Positions 23,691 through 36,454 of a DNA stretch of 64,000 bases are shown here, piece after piece (position 1 is the first letter of the stretch; every line of letters starts with the position of its first letter). Source of the DNA: Homarus americanus. Lineage: Eukaryota; Arthropoda; Malacostraca; Decapoda; Nephropidae. A model generated the notes under the pieces. That model had not been told where the DNA came from, searched no databases, and was given only the letters and a program-made list of their open reading frames with translations. The DNA is taken from NCBI RefSeq assembly GCF_018991925.1, contig NW_024736071.1, forward strand, positions 16,365,402 to 16,429,401, in the 5' to 3' direction. The position numbers and the translations under genes are program-made.

Positions 23691-23692
23691 CA

Positions 23693-23761
<69 letters not shown>
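23691..23761. repeat. (CA)n microsatellite
   Basis: Array of about 71 bp with one CC interruption near 23700. Confidence 0.97.
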
Positions 23762-23766
<5 letters not shown>

Positions 23767-24041
23767 CCATAATTCACCTCACATTGCCCTCCTGGGGGAC
23801 TTTGCCGATTGACTGTCTTCCAATATTCTGACGTTATCTCCTCAATCACGCCGAGTATACAAGTTTCTTCAGTTTGTTTGTTATTCTCTGTTTTCCTCCT
23901 ATCTACTCTCTCTGTCATTTAGTCTTACATTGATCTTTAATGTTTTTGCTATTTGCTTTCTATTCGTCAGACACAAACATTCTGGCTTTCCTTTATATTC
24001 AAATGAGATATTTTTCATGGGCTTTTATTTTGTTTATGATA

Positions 24042-24201
<160 letters not shown>

Positions 24202-24731
24202 ATTCCATCAACACGTTTGTAACTATTGTGTCGACTTGGCTATGAACCTTATCATAATTTACAACACAATGAACCTATAAAATAAATAAATAAATATATC
24301 TCTGTCTGTGTCTGAAGTCAACGAAAACACACACACCAAAAAAACTACTTCATAATTTCAAACACAATTTCTTCAAGGTTTCCGCCACTTCGTTTATGCT
24401 AAGGATTATTTTGTGGCTGCCAATTTAACTTTTCCGCCTTCCCTTATCGCGAAGCTTAAGCGTGTTGGCTATTCAAGAAGGATTACACAGGTGGCGGGCC
24501 TTGTGGAGGATGCAATAATTCGTAATTATAATCAGGGTTTAGATGAACCAGTTTTTCTCCCCTTACTTCATATTTCTACGATATTATTTTGGGTTTAATG
24601 TTTTGTCGATAATATTTTGATTGATTGATTTTAGTTCCCGGGGCACCTGAGAGCAAGGCTGTTATTGTCCCCACTTTGCTTAGTTCAGTTAGTTAGTCAG
24701 GACAGGTTATCTCTGTATAATGAAAGTTTTA

Positions 24732-24852
24732 CTTACGAGGACAGACCTATTTAAGTTCCACGTACTCACGAGGACAGACCTATTTAAGTTCCACGTACTC
24801 ACGAGGACGGACCTATTTAAGTTCCACGTACTCACGAGGACGGACCTACTTT
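24732..24852. repeat. 33-bp tandem repeat, about 3.6 copies
   Basis: Unit core ACGAGGACAGACCTATTTAA, followed by GTTCCACGTACTC. The last copies carry GGACGG. An 11-residue periodic frame results. Confidence 0.95.
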
Positions 24853-24991
24853 ACCTGCCTATTTACATCCATGACGTGTTCGAGGACATGAGAACCTATG
24901 ACTTTCATCCCCTAGAACACGCAACACAGTTCTTCTAAAACAACATGCATTATCCTAACACACGCACCAAGGCTCGGGAAGACGATCTCTC

Positions 24992-25003
24992 TGTGTGTGT
25001 GCG

Positions 25004-25034
<31 letters not shown>
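24992..25034. repeat. (GT)n microsatellite
   Basis: GT array with GCG interruptions. Confidence 0.93.
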
Positions 25035-25202
25035 TTTGTGGTGAGAGATGGTACAGAGGAACGCTCTTGGTCCTGCTTGGTGTGAGATGTGTGTTGGTGG
25101 CTGTAACCTTTACTGTTCTTCATTAAATATCTACACTTGTTAATGCTGCATCCATTATCGATTGTAATTATTATATCGTTATTATCGCAGTCATGTTTTT
25201 AC

Positions 25203-25400
<198 letters not shown>

Positions 25401-25473
25401 GTTGAGGATGACTTAGGAATGTTAATCTCACCTCTTAATACAACTCCCACATGTAAACTATGAGAATTAAAAT

Positions 25474-25589
<116 letters not shown>

Positions 25590-25869
25590 AGGCCTTACCC
25601 ATGACAAAACACTTCTTCACTTCTTAGGCAAATTATTAACGCCTAAAGGTAACATAACAAGGACAAGAGCCTACACCTACGCCTCCTTCGCGTGACTCTC
25701 CCGCTGGTAAACAGAAGCCATCAATAAAACACAAAGCCACAAGAGCTAATACTAACACCGAGAGGTTATACAGTACTGCTGGGGGTCTTGTGATATACTG
25801 GTGAATACTTCGCGCAAAAAATATACTCTGTTACTATACTCCATTTTGTGTTTTGTGTTCATGTTTTCC

Positions 25870-25924
25870 CCCTCCCTCCCTCCCTCTCTCTCTCTCTCTC
25901 TTGATAAAACAGAGGTGTAGAAAG

Positions 25925-25957
<33 letters not shown>
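25870..25957. repeat. Compound (CCCT)/(CT), then (GT)/(GA) repeats
   Basis: CCCT and CT run at 25870-25901, then GT followed directly by GA at 25927-25957. Confidence 0.9.
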
Positions 25958-26137
25958 TACTTATATCCAGGGTACTATTACCTTTCTCGTTTGTAATCGT
26001 TCGTTTTTTGTTTGTAATCGTTTGTTTACTTTATACCCAGGAGCCGTAATGTTCATGTGTTTACTGAGTGTTTCTGTGTGCATGAGTTTGTGTGTGTGTG
26101 GTAGAATATTTTGGTGCTCACGGTGAAATTTTCTTTA

Positions 26138-26139
<2 letters not shown>

Positions 26140-26219
<80 letters not shown>
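26140..26219. repeat. (CT)n microsatellite
   Basis: Perfect array of about 78 bp ending in CCGTCCGTCTGTC. Confidence 0.97.
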
Positions 26220-26221
<2 letters not shown>

Positions 26222-26374
26222 CCGTCTGTCTACGTATCCGTATGTTATTATTCCTGTTTATTGTAGTTATAGACCAGCGTGTGATTTATTATGACCGGTG
26301 TGTTGGTGTAATGGTAATGCTGCTCCCTAACTAAAGGTGAGGTGTTTGTGCTGTTGGTGGCTATTGCACCTGTT

Positions 26375-26715
26375 CTTATTATCACACCCTCATCATCACT
26401 AACTTCATCACCAACACGCCGCCATCACCATTATCACAGCCACACACCATCACCATCATCCTCACTACACATTAATATTATCATACACCATCATCACATA
26501 CACCACCATCAAGCACCACGACCACACACACTACAGTGCATCACACACTACACACCATTACAACACATTACCACTACAACAGATTACCACCACTCACCAC
26601 ACAGCATCATCACACACCACCATCACACACCACTATCACACACTACCACCATCACCACACACCAACACCACACACCACCACCACACATCACCGCCAGAAA
26701 TCACCACTAAAAACC
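26375..26715. repeat. ACC/ATC/CAC-rich low-complexity tract
   Basis: Long C/A-rich text of CACCATCACACACCAC words. His/Thr-rich frames at 26342-26710 and 26536-26895 are artefacts. Confidence 0.85.
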
Positions 26716-28668
26716 TTACATCATCGTAAGGCAAAAGTCTGCGTCCCAGAATTCCCGATCGATCGCATACATTCCGTAGTTTTTGTGTGCAAATTTCGTG
26801 CCGTAAATTTGCGATGGCCCGGTGCGATCGACAGTAGATTGAGGGCGGGCAAAATATTTACCTCACCCGAAGCTGAGAGAGTCTCTATATTGTGAGGTAA
26901 ATAGGCAGGCTGGCATATACGACGAAGCTCTCGGCTATATACTTAGAATTTTAGGGTCTAGCCAATATATATCGTCATTTGGGATCATTAAAATGTCGAT
27001 TACTTAAAGGTACCCGCGGCCTTAGACTCACAGTAAGGCTGACGGTATTTTCCTTAAATCCGAGAGTATCCCGATAAATATTACCTTCTCTTAACTTTAA
27101 ACTCATCGGTTCGTAAACGTATTCAGGGACTAGACCATCTTTTGAAGCCTGGAGTCGTAACCTGGAGAAGTTTAGGGTGTGGATGACCATATTGGCTTAT
27201 TAAGATTTCAGTCACCCCAATACGGTTAGCTGGGGCCGTATATCAGAGACTCGAGATACTTTCTTCTTTTTTTTTACTTTAGGGACAAGAAACTGTATCC
27301 GGTTGCAGTAGCTTTCGTGCAATTTTGTAACAATTTTTGGCTGCCATATTTATGTCGTGAATTAAGTGAGCTAATTTGATATCCCACATCTCTGGTTACT
27401 GATAAAAGGAACAATTCTTTGAGAACCCAAACTCAAGTCGCAGCTTAAGTGAGGCAATTAGATGTATTCTCGTAGATGAAGCAAATAGAAAAATCCTTAT
27501 TTTACGAGTCTCTAACTTCATCTTTGCGTTGCAGTTTAAGCGATCCAGAAATATAAAGATATTGGAAAAATTGATGAACGGAGAACCTTTGAGATCCCAT
27601 CTTTATGTCGTAGTTCAAGAAATCCACCATAAACGGGTTTTCTCACATTTCCAATTATCTTGAAAACGCTGAATACACGACCCTTTGACGCTTTGAGAAT
27701 CTGGAACCAGTCTTGTGCAGAATTAAGGGCCAGGCACAGAGTTGATTTGTCTATATATTGATGCTACGCGACGCTCTGAAGGTCTGGGTACCGCGAGATC
27801 ATGAAGCTCCAGACTTGAGTGAAGACTAATAAGATTCGACGTTAAAGGTTCGCCAATATCATGAATGAGGTTGTTTATCATCGCCAGTAGCAGCACTCGA
27901 CGATTCAAGTCATCAATAGCACTAGAAGGTTTAAGTTATCAGCAGTCCTCGACGACACGACTCTCCTCACCACCAACCATAAACAGATGTCGGCTTTATA
28001 CATCAAAAGTAATCGAAAAGATGACTAGATATCCTATTAATTCATACATAGAAATATCCATCCATGCATACATCAATCCATACATACATGCATACATACG
28101 CTAATGAATAAACACACAAATATATACAGACGTAAATTACCTTAAAAAACAAATCGACTCCCGGGAGACCATCATTCCCTCTCGGTGTTCGCTAATAATC
28201 AACTTCCTTCTCTGGCTTCAGGTAAACACTCTGGGACTGAGAGTTCGCCTTTGTTAGCTCTCCCTGGCCTAATTATGCTGATATGATTATAAAATTACCT
28301 CGTATCGTAATGACACTCTAAAATTCGTGTAATTATGCAGTTACCAAATTATATAGTTATACCTTTAATAATCTCTTTTAAATAGAGTTAAATAGGTTTC
28401 GGTCCGTTCAGTGTACACGATTACAAGCCCGTGGTAATATAGGGGAATGACTTATAAGTTATAGGTGTATAATTGCCTGAGAAGTAAGGCGACAGACAAA
28501 CACGCTGGAGTTCTCTGGTATCGATTATATAATGAGTGGATAATAAACCATATACAGTATACTGATTAAGCCTTTCCGGGGGAAGGTGTCACACAGGAGA
28601 GACTGAGGACAAGTAATCCAGGGTCACTTTGCTTGAATTGAGGTTGATCTGTTGTTGTTATTTTCTAG
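26716..28668. other. Least repetitive stretch; no gene called
   Basis: A perfect 11-bp inverted repeat (ATTTACCTCAC and its complement) at 26856-26866 and 26892-26902 could form a small hairpin. Open frames at 26975-27190 (minus), 27723-27908 (minus) and 27865-28104 (plus) have no recognised motif. Short ATAC repeats occur near 28060-28100. Confidence 0.45.
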
Positions 28669-28740
28669 ACAACAAATACATAAGTGACTGTATTTACACG
28701 ACTACCGGAGAAGCTGTGGCATCCAGGAGAAACACTCAAA
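28669..28740 (+). CDS. Candidate internal exon, unknown protein
   Basis: A 72-bp segment sits between a strong acceptor-like site (TTGTTGTTATTTTCTAG just upstream) and a strong donor (GTAAGTC just downstream). Two of its three plus frames are stopped within seven codons. The third is open throughout and gives 23 codons after two leading bases, with residues YISDCIYTTTGEAVASRR near the end. It leaves one base (A), and the candidate exon at 30276 starts with two bases (TG), so the pair is phase-compatible and the junction codon would be ATG. I do not recognise a family. Chance occurrence in 64 kb is quite possible. Confidence 0.2.
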
Positions 28741-30275
28741 GTAAGTCAATGATCTTTATACTCGAACTTGATATTGGTATTTCTAAGGGAGATATTCAAT
28801 GAGATATGAACCTCCACCTGTAAAATAAGGAGGTACGTCACCCAGAAAAGTCCTATCGCTTTTCCTCCTGAACCATGATCCCTGAGATTGAAACTCGTGA
28901 ATTTGAAGCATTTATGGATAGAATAATGTATCAGTCTACTGCTCCGGGTTCACGAGTCTGAATCTCTCGGTTCGTTGTTCAGAAGGAGAGGTGAAAGAAC
29001 TTTTGTGGGTGAATGTACCTGGAAATATTGTGGTACCAGCATAAAACCAGGAGATACCGTATTAAACTCATGGTGAAAAAAAAGGGGGGGGGGTACTTCT
29101 TAAAACTTGTGTTAGCCAGGAGGAATCTCGCAGACTCTGAGGAGGCAGTCAAGTACGTAAGAGAGCGAGAGGTTCTTTGGGTTCGCTAACACCTGGCAGC
29201 GTCTCCGTCAGGCACAAAAGATTTTCTGCTGGTTCATGTGTGTGTGTGTGTGTGTGTAGGCCAGACACGCCTCAGGTAAAAGCTCACCTTTACCCGGCCT
29301 CATCATTCTTTGTATTCTCCTCACTTTTCCTTCCTCGTGAAACGCCCACAAATTGAAATCCTTCCGCGGACCTACGGACAACCACCAAGGCCCCCAGAGC
29401 CGTCCGGTCATGTTTTACTGCAGCCATTGTTTAAACGAAACAGCCGGCGAGAGTTTTATCCAGCTTCAATGAAAACCACCCACTGACTGTCTCTCAGGCC
29501 CGTCTAGGCGAGCCGTCCATTAAATGTCTACCCGTCTTGCTTTTGTCTAATGAAAACCTTAAACAACAGGAGACAAAATGTTAAGAAGGAGAATTTTTTG
29601 ATGAAGGATGAATGAAATCTTAATTGCAGTGTTAAGGGGGAAAAATTCTCAGCGACGGTCAAAAAATGTTGAGATGATCTCCAGAGCAGATATTGGGAAG
29701 GTGAGGTGGCGGTGAGAGAGAGAGACTTCACAAATTAATTATCCATTACTGAATGAGTGCCACCAATAACGCATCAGAGGGAAGGTGAAAGGACAAATGA
29801 GGAAAAGAGGGAGATAGAATGAGGAATGGAAAGAGGAAGCGGGAAAAATAAAGAGATATGCAAACGTACAGATGGAGACTCAAACAGACAAGTATATGAT
29901 CAGCTAAACGGACTCACAAAATAAGAACAAGAAATAAGACACACAAGGTATAACATTATTGCTCTGGAGACACTCATCCTCTCACCCCTTCCCCCTCATT
30001 GTCTGGGATCTCCGCTGTTCTTTGTGATAAAACAAACCCAACAAATAAGCGGAGACCAACGTAAAAAAAAGAAATAAGGATAAGACAAGAATAAAGAAGC
30101 CATACACAAGTTTTGTCTCTACCATTAATTAATGGGAGTGTTTTACCTGGGTCCTGTGAAGCCCACTTCAATACACGCAGGTAGGTTCCCAAATTAATTT
30201 AATTAAACACCAAGAGGAGGAGCAATTCTATTGCTCCAAGTTCTCGTCTTATTTTTCTCTTAAACTTGTGTTTAG
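28741..30275. other. AT-rich single-copy DNA
   Basis: If the flanking candidate exons are real, this is their intron of about 1.5 kb: it begins GTAAGTC and ends in a pyrimidine tract plus TTTAG. It contains a poly-G run near 29083 and a short GT array near 29240. Confidence 0.35.
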
Positions 30276-30385
30276 TGCTGAGCAGAGGCCGCCCTGCCGC
30301 CCTGCCACCCCTTGTTTTCACTTTATATGACAATTTAGATGCGCGATCCTTCCTGGGGTGGCTGGGCGTTATGGTCGGGCGGTAA
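30276..30385 (+). CDS. Candidate terminal exon, unknown protein
   Basis: The segment follows a very pyrimidine-rich run (TTATTTTTCTCTTAAAC, then TTTAG). The only frame open to its end starts after two bases and gives 35 codons with GC-rich third positions. It includes the stretch ALPPLVFTLYDNLDARSF and closes with a TAA at 30383-30385. The other two frames hit TGA early. A donor-like GGTAAAT overlaps the stop, and another acceptor-like TCTTACAG follows only about 30 bp later, too close for a normal intron. No protein family is recognised. Confidence 0.2.
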
Positions 30386-30769
30386 ATATTCTTATTTTTA
30401 CCATCTTACAGGATTTAGATGTGTGTTTATCTGTATTGTTCGACGTTATCCCGGACTATACGGTGTTAGAAGCAGAGGCTATAGTACAGAAAGGAAGGTT
30501 GGGTACAGTGTTAGCGTGACGAGTACTCCGGCTTTAAGGGTAACACTTCTGACTGTAGTTATTAGACTTTCTGTTAATACAATTGCAGTTTATGCGAACG
30601 AAATTGTAATATGCACCTATTATTGTTGATGATGATAATGTGTGACAAATAGAAACTTTATGTTACTAACGAGGGTTTCAACTCAGTGTCGCCAGGAGAG
30701 AGGAGCTGATGGTATAGTCGGGTTCTCACTCTGCGTTATATAATATCCATAATATTAAGAGCTAACACT
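30386..30769. other. Single-copy DNA with open frames
   Basis: A second open frame runs through 30339-30629 (96 codons). A third, after the CTTACAG at 30411, is open for 35 codons to a TGA at 30517. They conflict, and I cannot choose between them. Confidence 0.3.
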
Positions 30770-31090
30770 TTCAATACGATGAGTTAACCCATTGAGTATT
30801 ATGAAATGGTCTATTGATTAAGATATCTTAACCCCGACTAAATGATGACTTAATCCCTTAAGCAAGATAGATTAATCTATTGAGTACAATGACTTAATCC
30901 CTTAAGTACAATGCCTTAGTCCGTGTAATATTGACTCAATCCCTTGAGTACAATTTTCAAAATTCTTTGAGTATTATGACTTTATTCACCGAACATAATG
31001 CCTTAGTTTTTGGACTCTTGGAGTACTATAATTTAATCACTTTAATATAATGCTTTAACGCAACTAATGCGAGTACCTATTCCCTAAGTA
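30770..31090. repeat. Decayed 20-30 bp repeat around CTTAATCCCTTGAGTA
   Basis: About ten diverged copies read like ATGACTTAATCCCTTGAGTA with substitutions and indels, for example near 30785, 30835, 30890, 30935 and 31035. The unit resembles those at 16286 and, reversed, at 59815. Confidence 0.6.
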
Positions 31091-31287
31091 AGATGGTAAT
31101 GTACTCAGGGGGTTAAGCAATCGTCCTCAAGAGTCCATTGTTTGCCATTCACTCTAAGGATCCAATACTACACACAAAAATAATCAAACAACTTGTCGGG
31201 GAGAGCATCAAGCAATGGTCCAAGATTGAGCAATAGACGCTACTGTTGAACACTGAGTAATGATTGGCTCGCCCTGACGATATTAGA

Positions 31288-31580
31288 TGCAGGAGGAGAA
31301 GAGGAGTCAAGAGAGAGAATGGGAATCAGGGGGAGATGGGAGTCAAGAATTTCAATGGGAATCACGGGGAAAAGAGGAGACTAAAAGGGGAAATGGGAAT
31401 CAGAGGGAGAAGAGGAGTCAAGAAGGGGAATGGAAATCAGGGGGAGATGGGAGTCAAGAAGGGGAACGGGAATCAGGGGGAGGGGGGAATTGAAGTCAGG
31501 AGGAGGATAATTGTCAAGGGGGAGGGGGAATAATGGTAGTCAGGAGGGGGGATGGGAGTCAAGAGGGGAAGTGGTGTTTA
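31288..31580. repeat. Purine minisatellite GGGAATCAGGGGGAGATGGG
   Basis: About ten copies of a 24-32 bp purine-rich unit (GGAGATGGGAGTCAAGA and GGGAATCAGG variants). The Gly/Asn/Lys/Glu frames are artefacts. Confidence 0.92.
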
Positions 31581-31689
31581 AGTTGGACCTGCAGCTGTGC
31601 CTTGGGCGACCCCCCTCCTTCCCCGAGGCCTCCTGCGGGAGTCTCAGGTATTCATGTGACACGGAGAAGATGTCAGAGTTCACACCCTA

Positions 31690-32010
31690 TTTCTCACCTC
31701 CTCCCCCTGTGAGTGGCACTCCCAGCTCTCAGTTCCTCCCCCTGTGAGAGTGGCACCCCCACCTCTCACCTCCCCCCTGTGAGAGTGGCATCCCCAGCTC
31801 TCACCTTCCCCTGAGTGGCAGTGCTTCCAGCTCACACCTTCCCTGTGAGTGGAGAGTGGCACCCCAGCTCACCTCCCCTGAGAGTGGCACCCCACCTCCC
31901 CAGCCTCCTTCCCCTGTGAGAGTGGCACCCCAGCTCACACTCCCCTGTGAGAGTGGCACCCCAGCTCAGAGAGTGGCACCCCAGCTCACCCCCCCCAGTG
32001 AGAGCGGCCA
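31690..32010. repeat. Minisatellite CCCCTGTGAGAGTGGCACCC
   Basis: About ten copies of a 28-48 bp unit with cores CTGTGAGAGTGGCACCCC and CAGCTCACCTCC. Unit length varies and some copies are truncated. Confidence 0.92.
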
Positions 32011-32092
32011 GCATCCCAACTATCAGGGGGCAATAGACCAAAGTGGTGCTCGGGCCAAAGCTCTCACAGTCCCTATGAATAAATAAAGCGCT

Positions 32093-32515
32093 GCCGCCAC
32101 CACGAATACCACCGCAAGCACTGCCACAACCACACCCATTACCACACCTACCACACCCGTAACCACACCTACCACACCCGTAACCATAACTACCACACCC
32201 AACACAATAATTACCACACCCGACACCATAACTACCACAACTGTAACCATAGTCACTATACTCATCACCACAGCAATTAACACAGCCACCACAAACTCTG
32301 TACACTACCACACACGTCTTCACCACCACTGACAAGACTACTACCACCATCACCACAAGCACCAACACCACTATAACCATTACCACCATCATCACTACTA
32401 CCACCACTACTATGACAAATCATTGTTATCACTATCCGTGCAACCAATACCACCACCACTATAACTATCTCTAATACTACCACCATTACCACCATTACCA
32501 CCATCCTTCAACGTC
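32093..32515. repeat. ACC-rich degenerate tract
   Basis: Recurring ACCACACCCGTAACCACACC and ACCACCATCACC words. The Val/Met/Gly minus-strand frames (31832-32407 and others) follow from this. Confidence 0.85.
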
Positions 32516-32570
32516 TTTATCTCAAAGTGGCACATCTCCAGAGGGAATAATACTTCCTCCAAGAGTGTAT

Positions 32571-32626
<56 letters not shown>
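32571..32626. repeat. (GA)n microsatellite
   Basis: Perfect array of about 56 bp. Confidence 0.97.
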
Positions 32627-32629
<3 letters not shown>

Positions 32630-32756
32630 TAATACCCATATGAAGAAAATATAAATGAAAGAAAGAAAGAAAGACAATATTGTAGAAGAACGAATGACAA
32701 TAAAATTAAATTACGACAGACAGACAGAGAGACAGACAAGCAGACATACAAAACAT

Positions 32757-32769
32757 TACATACAAAACA

Positions 32770-32800
<31 letters not shown>

Positions 32801-32824
32801 CATTACATACATACATACAAAACA

Positions 32825-32855
<31 letters not shown>

Positions 32856-32877
32856 CATACATACATACATACATACC
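32757..32877. repeat. (TACA)n microsatellite, compound
   Basis: TACATACA arrays broken by AAAACATTACA. The AAAACATTACATACA junction recurs several times, so the block as a whole appears to have been duplicated. Confidence 0.95.
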
Positions 32878-33018
32878 ATGACAGATAGATAGACAGAGAG
32901 AAAGAGAGAGAGAAAGAGAATAGAGGAGGAAAAAGGCAAGCAATAACGACCTATTAGGGTGTGGCTGACTCGCCGCTCAGGGCTCCGGTCCACCCTGAAT
33001 TGTTACCTGAAATTTCTA

Positions 33019-33790
33019 ACCTGGTTTCCCTGGCCGCCTCCTCCTCTTACTGCTTCTGCTGCTGCCTCTCTTCCTCCTGCTGTTGCCTCTCCTCCCCTTG
33101 CTGTTGCCTCTCATCCTGCTGCTTCCTCTATTCTTACTGCTTACTCTCTTCCTCCTCCTCCTCCTCCTCCTCCTTCTGCTGCTGCCGTATTCCACCTGCT
33201 GTCGTTGCCTCTCCTCATCGTCCTCCTGCTTTTGCCTCTCTTCCTCCTCCTATACTGCCTCTCTTCCTCCTCCTCCTATGTTGCCTCTCCTCCTTCTATA
33301 CTGTCTCTCCTGCCTTTCCTCCTCCTACTGCTGTTACCTTGCCTTCTGCTTCTTCTCCTTTAGCTCGTCTCTTACTGGTCTACCTCCCTCTACTTATCCT
33401 TCGCTTGTTTTTCGTCCGTTCCCTCTCTCTTGTTTATTATTCCGTGTCCTCCCTTTTACTTCCTGTTTGTTTCTCAGTTTTTTTTTGTTCCGTCTTCTCT
33501 GTTTTTTTTTCAACGTTGTATTATTTCTTATTCATTATCTATTATCACCGACGGTTTTCTTCCTCTCTCTCTCTCTCTCTCTCTGTTCTCTGTTGTTCTT
33601 CTACATCATCTTCCTGTTCTCCGCCATCACCTATCGCTGTTGTTTATTGTTATTATTTATGTCTTCCCTTTTTCCTCCTGTCTCTGTCGCTTTTATTCAC
33701 TGTTTTCTTCGTTGCTTCCCGTCTCTAATGCTTTTTCTTCAACAATGTCTTCCCGCCTCCTCCTCTTACGCCGTCCCTCGCCTCTTACTA
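33019..33790. repeat. Pyrimidine-rich CTCCTC/GCTGCT tract
   Basis: CCTCCTCCTGCTGTTGCCTCTC words repeat loosely at first, then T-rich pyrimidine text follows. Three long Leu/Ser/Pro frames (32959-33954) overlap here and are artefacts of the bias. Confidence 0.88.
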
Positions 33791-34619
33791 CCTCTCTTAG
33801 GGTGTATCCAGTGAGGAGTTTTACCCATGGGAGTCACTTAGGGGTCAAAGCCATAAGGGCGAGAGTCTTAGTGTTCTCCTTGATGTGGCGTACCAATCTG
33901 AGCCTTACTGCAGGTTGCCTTACAAGAGAGTTAGGTTCTTCTCGCTCTCCCTAACTTTGACATTTGAGGTCGCTAGAGTTGTCGTACTGGAGAAAGATAC
34001 AGACACGGATAACATATGTCTGTGTGATCAGGTCGTGTATGTATACCTGTGTATGTACAGTTGTCTCAGATAGTTCCTTTACCCACTGTGGTGACGTTTG
34101 CGTATATGTGGTAGGTATTGTACAGTCCCCTTCACTTGTGCGTTTACAGGGGTTCGTCATTATAAACATTCCAGAAATCATTACTTTGAAATATCTGTTT
34201 TAATATTGTTTTACTTTGATTCCATGATATGTTTAATATGGTGAGTTAACCTTCTGTTGAATGTAAACAAACACAGGGCTGCCACACTCCACAAAACCTG
34301 ACGAGCCCCTGTAAACGCATTCGTGAAGAGGACTGTACATCATTGATTCCTTAATAATTTAACCAATTATTTGTGTAGTCCATTAACGACGACCCGAGTT
34401 AAATGTTTTAATCTACTAAAAAAATTAATTCACAGAAAAGATGCAACCCATTAAAAATTAATATAAATAAGGCATTACATTCTAATAATTAATCCAGCTT
34501 ATGACATCATGCAATAACAATTAACCCTGGGAAAGGTGCAATCCATTAAATTCAACCAGTTACAGGTGTAATCCAGGTGAGTGATGTAATCCACTTACAA
34601 TACCAAATATCACTAAGGA
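33791..34619. other. AT-rich single-copy DNA
   Basis: Between 34350 and 34600 the words AATCCATTAA and GTGTAATCCA recur, suggesting another decayed repeat. No exon is supported. Confidence 0.4.
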
Positions 34620-35470
34620 AGGGAGGAGGAGATATTAATGGAAGAGAAGGAAGGAAGGGGTATGAAGGGGTGGGAAGGGGGGATGTTAAACGAGGAAAGA
34701 GGGGGAAAGGGAAAGGAAGAGAGGAAAAGGGGGGAAGGAAAGAGGAAGAAAGGAAGGAATATTAAGAAGAGTAAACCACGCTCCTCTTGTGTCGCATCGT
34801 TACTAATTCAGAAGTCGATCTTACTAATTGACCGTCAGCGTTGTAAGGGTGAAAGATTGCATGTTATGATACAAAGGGAGTGACTAAAAGAGAGAGAACG
34901 GCAGAGTAAGGGAGAGGAAGAGAAAAGTGAAGGAATTAAGGAAGAAAGGAAAGATGGAAGGGAGATAGATTGAAGAAGAGGACGGATAGAGAGGAGGTAG
35001 ATAGGGAGTAATGAAGTAAAGGATTGGAGGAAGGGAGATTGCCGTAGAGGAAGGAAGGAAGGGAAATAAAAGGAAGGTAAAGGAAGAATAAGGAGGGGGG
35101 ATTAACGAGAGGCAAGAAGGAGATTTAGAAAGCTCATTGAGAGAGGTGGGAGGGATTAGCCGATATTAAGGGAGGAATTGGGATTAAGGGAGAAGAAGGG
35201 AAGACGGAATACTAAGGGAGGAATGGACAGAGAAGATTTTTAGGAAGGATATGAAGGAAGGGAGAAAAGAAAGATTAATGAGGGAGAAGGGAGAAAGAGA
35301 GATAAAGAAAGAGGAAGAAGGTAATGGGGAAGATTAACAGAGGACCAAAGGGAGAAAGGGAGGAGACGTTTAGGTTTGGAGAGATGGAGAAACAGGAGGA
35401 AATCAAGGAATGGGGATCAAGAAAGAAGGTGTAAAGGAAATAAGGAATAAGGTGAGGAAAGTATTGGGGG
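34620..35470 (+). repeat. 850-bp purine tract
   Basis: The plus strand is overwhelmingly A and G (GGAAGG, GAGGAA, AAAGGGAG), with only a short more balanced window near 34770-34850. It has no fixed repeat unit. Confidence 0.88.
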
Positions 35471-35473
35471 GAG

Positions 35474-35573
<100 letters not shown>

Positions 35574-35698
35574 ATCCTGGTACACCGATTAGTGGTCAGG
35601 TTTTATTTACATATCATGTTGTCAATTTAGTTCGGTTCCTCTGACGGCATGGCTTGTTTTTTCTTTACTGCACAAAAGGGGAAAGAAAGAGAGATAGA

Positions 35699-35942
<244 letters not shown>

Positions 35943-36021
35943 AAAACTTAAGACTTATTTATCTCCAAGTTAAGTCATCATCAGAGTGGGTGTGATCATT
36001 GTAATAGATGTATTCACCATG

Positions 36022-36078
<57 letters not shown>
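36022..36078. repeat. (CA)n microsatellite
   Basis: Perfect array of about 57 bp. Confidence 0.97.
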
Positions 36079-36079
<1 letters not shown>

Positions 36080-36430
36080 CTGTCACCAAGGGAACACGTC
36101 ACGTCTGTCTTAGTTAAGGTGAGAGCGCCAAGAGAGAGTGACATGATACACACACGCACACTGGACACCCTCACGTCACTGTCATGCAAGGCGGCTGTCA
36201 TACGAGCCAACTGTCATATTGTCAGCCAGGCAAATTACCTGTATGCTGGCATGTGGGATGGCACTTTCCTCTCTCCCCTGGGAGGACATGGAACAGTGAG
36301 CGGTTAACGGGCAATATGCAATTCTCCCCACAAGTGTCATATCTTGCTATGTGGGTAATTACCTGTCGGCAGACCTTACCTGTCCACACCGGAAATGAAG
36401 TGTGGTAATTATGCTACGATATATTATTTC
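36079..36430. other. Single-copy DNA, moderate GC
   Basis: Contains several ACAGGTAA-type donor-like words on the minus strand (near 36239 and 36370). No exon can be chosen with confidence. Confidence 0.4.
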
Positions 36431-36454
36431 ATTAGGTTAGGTTAGGTTAGGTTA
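36431..36454 (+). repeat. Short (TTAGG)n telomere-type block
   Basis: About four TTAGG pentamers in AT-rich DNA. Confidence 0.8.

Noticed and set aside
26300..26345. tRNA-like A-box word (TGGTGTAATGGTAATG)
   Set aside because: No matching B-box, no cloverleaf stems and no discriminator end could be formed. It is not a tRNA or a convincing SINE head.
32959..33954. Three overlapping Leu/Ser/Pro-rich plus frames (up to 255 codons), looking like membrane proteins
   Set aside because: They lie in a CTC/CTG pyrimidine-rich tract where all three frames are open and hydrophobic by composition.
36239..36277. 39-bp minus-strand microexon (acceptor CCTCCCAG, donor GTAATT) in phase with the 43.3-kb signal-peptide exon
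   Set aside because: Phase fits and it would add two cysteines, but it lies 7 kb away, is very short, and several similar ACAGGTAA words occur nearby. Chance cannot be excluded without transcripts.
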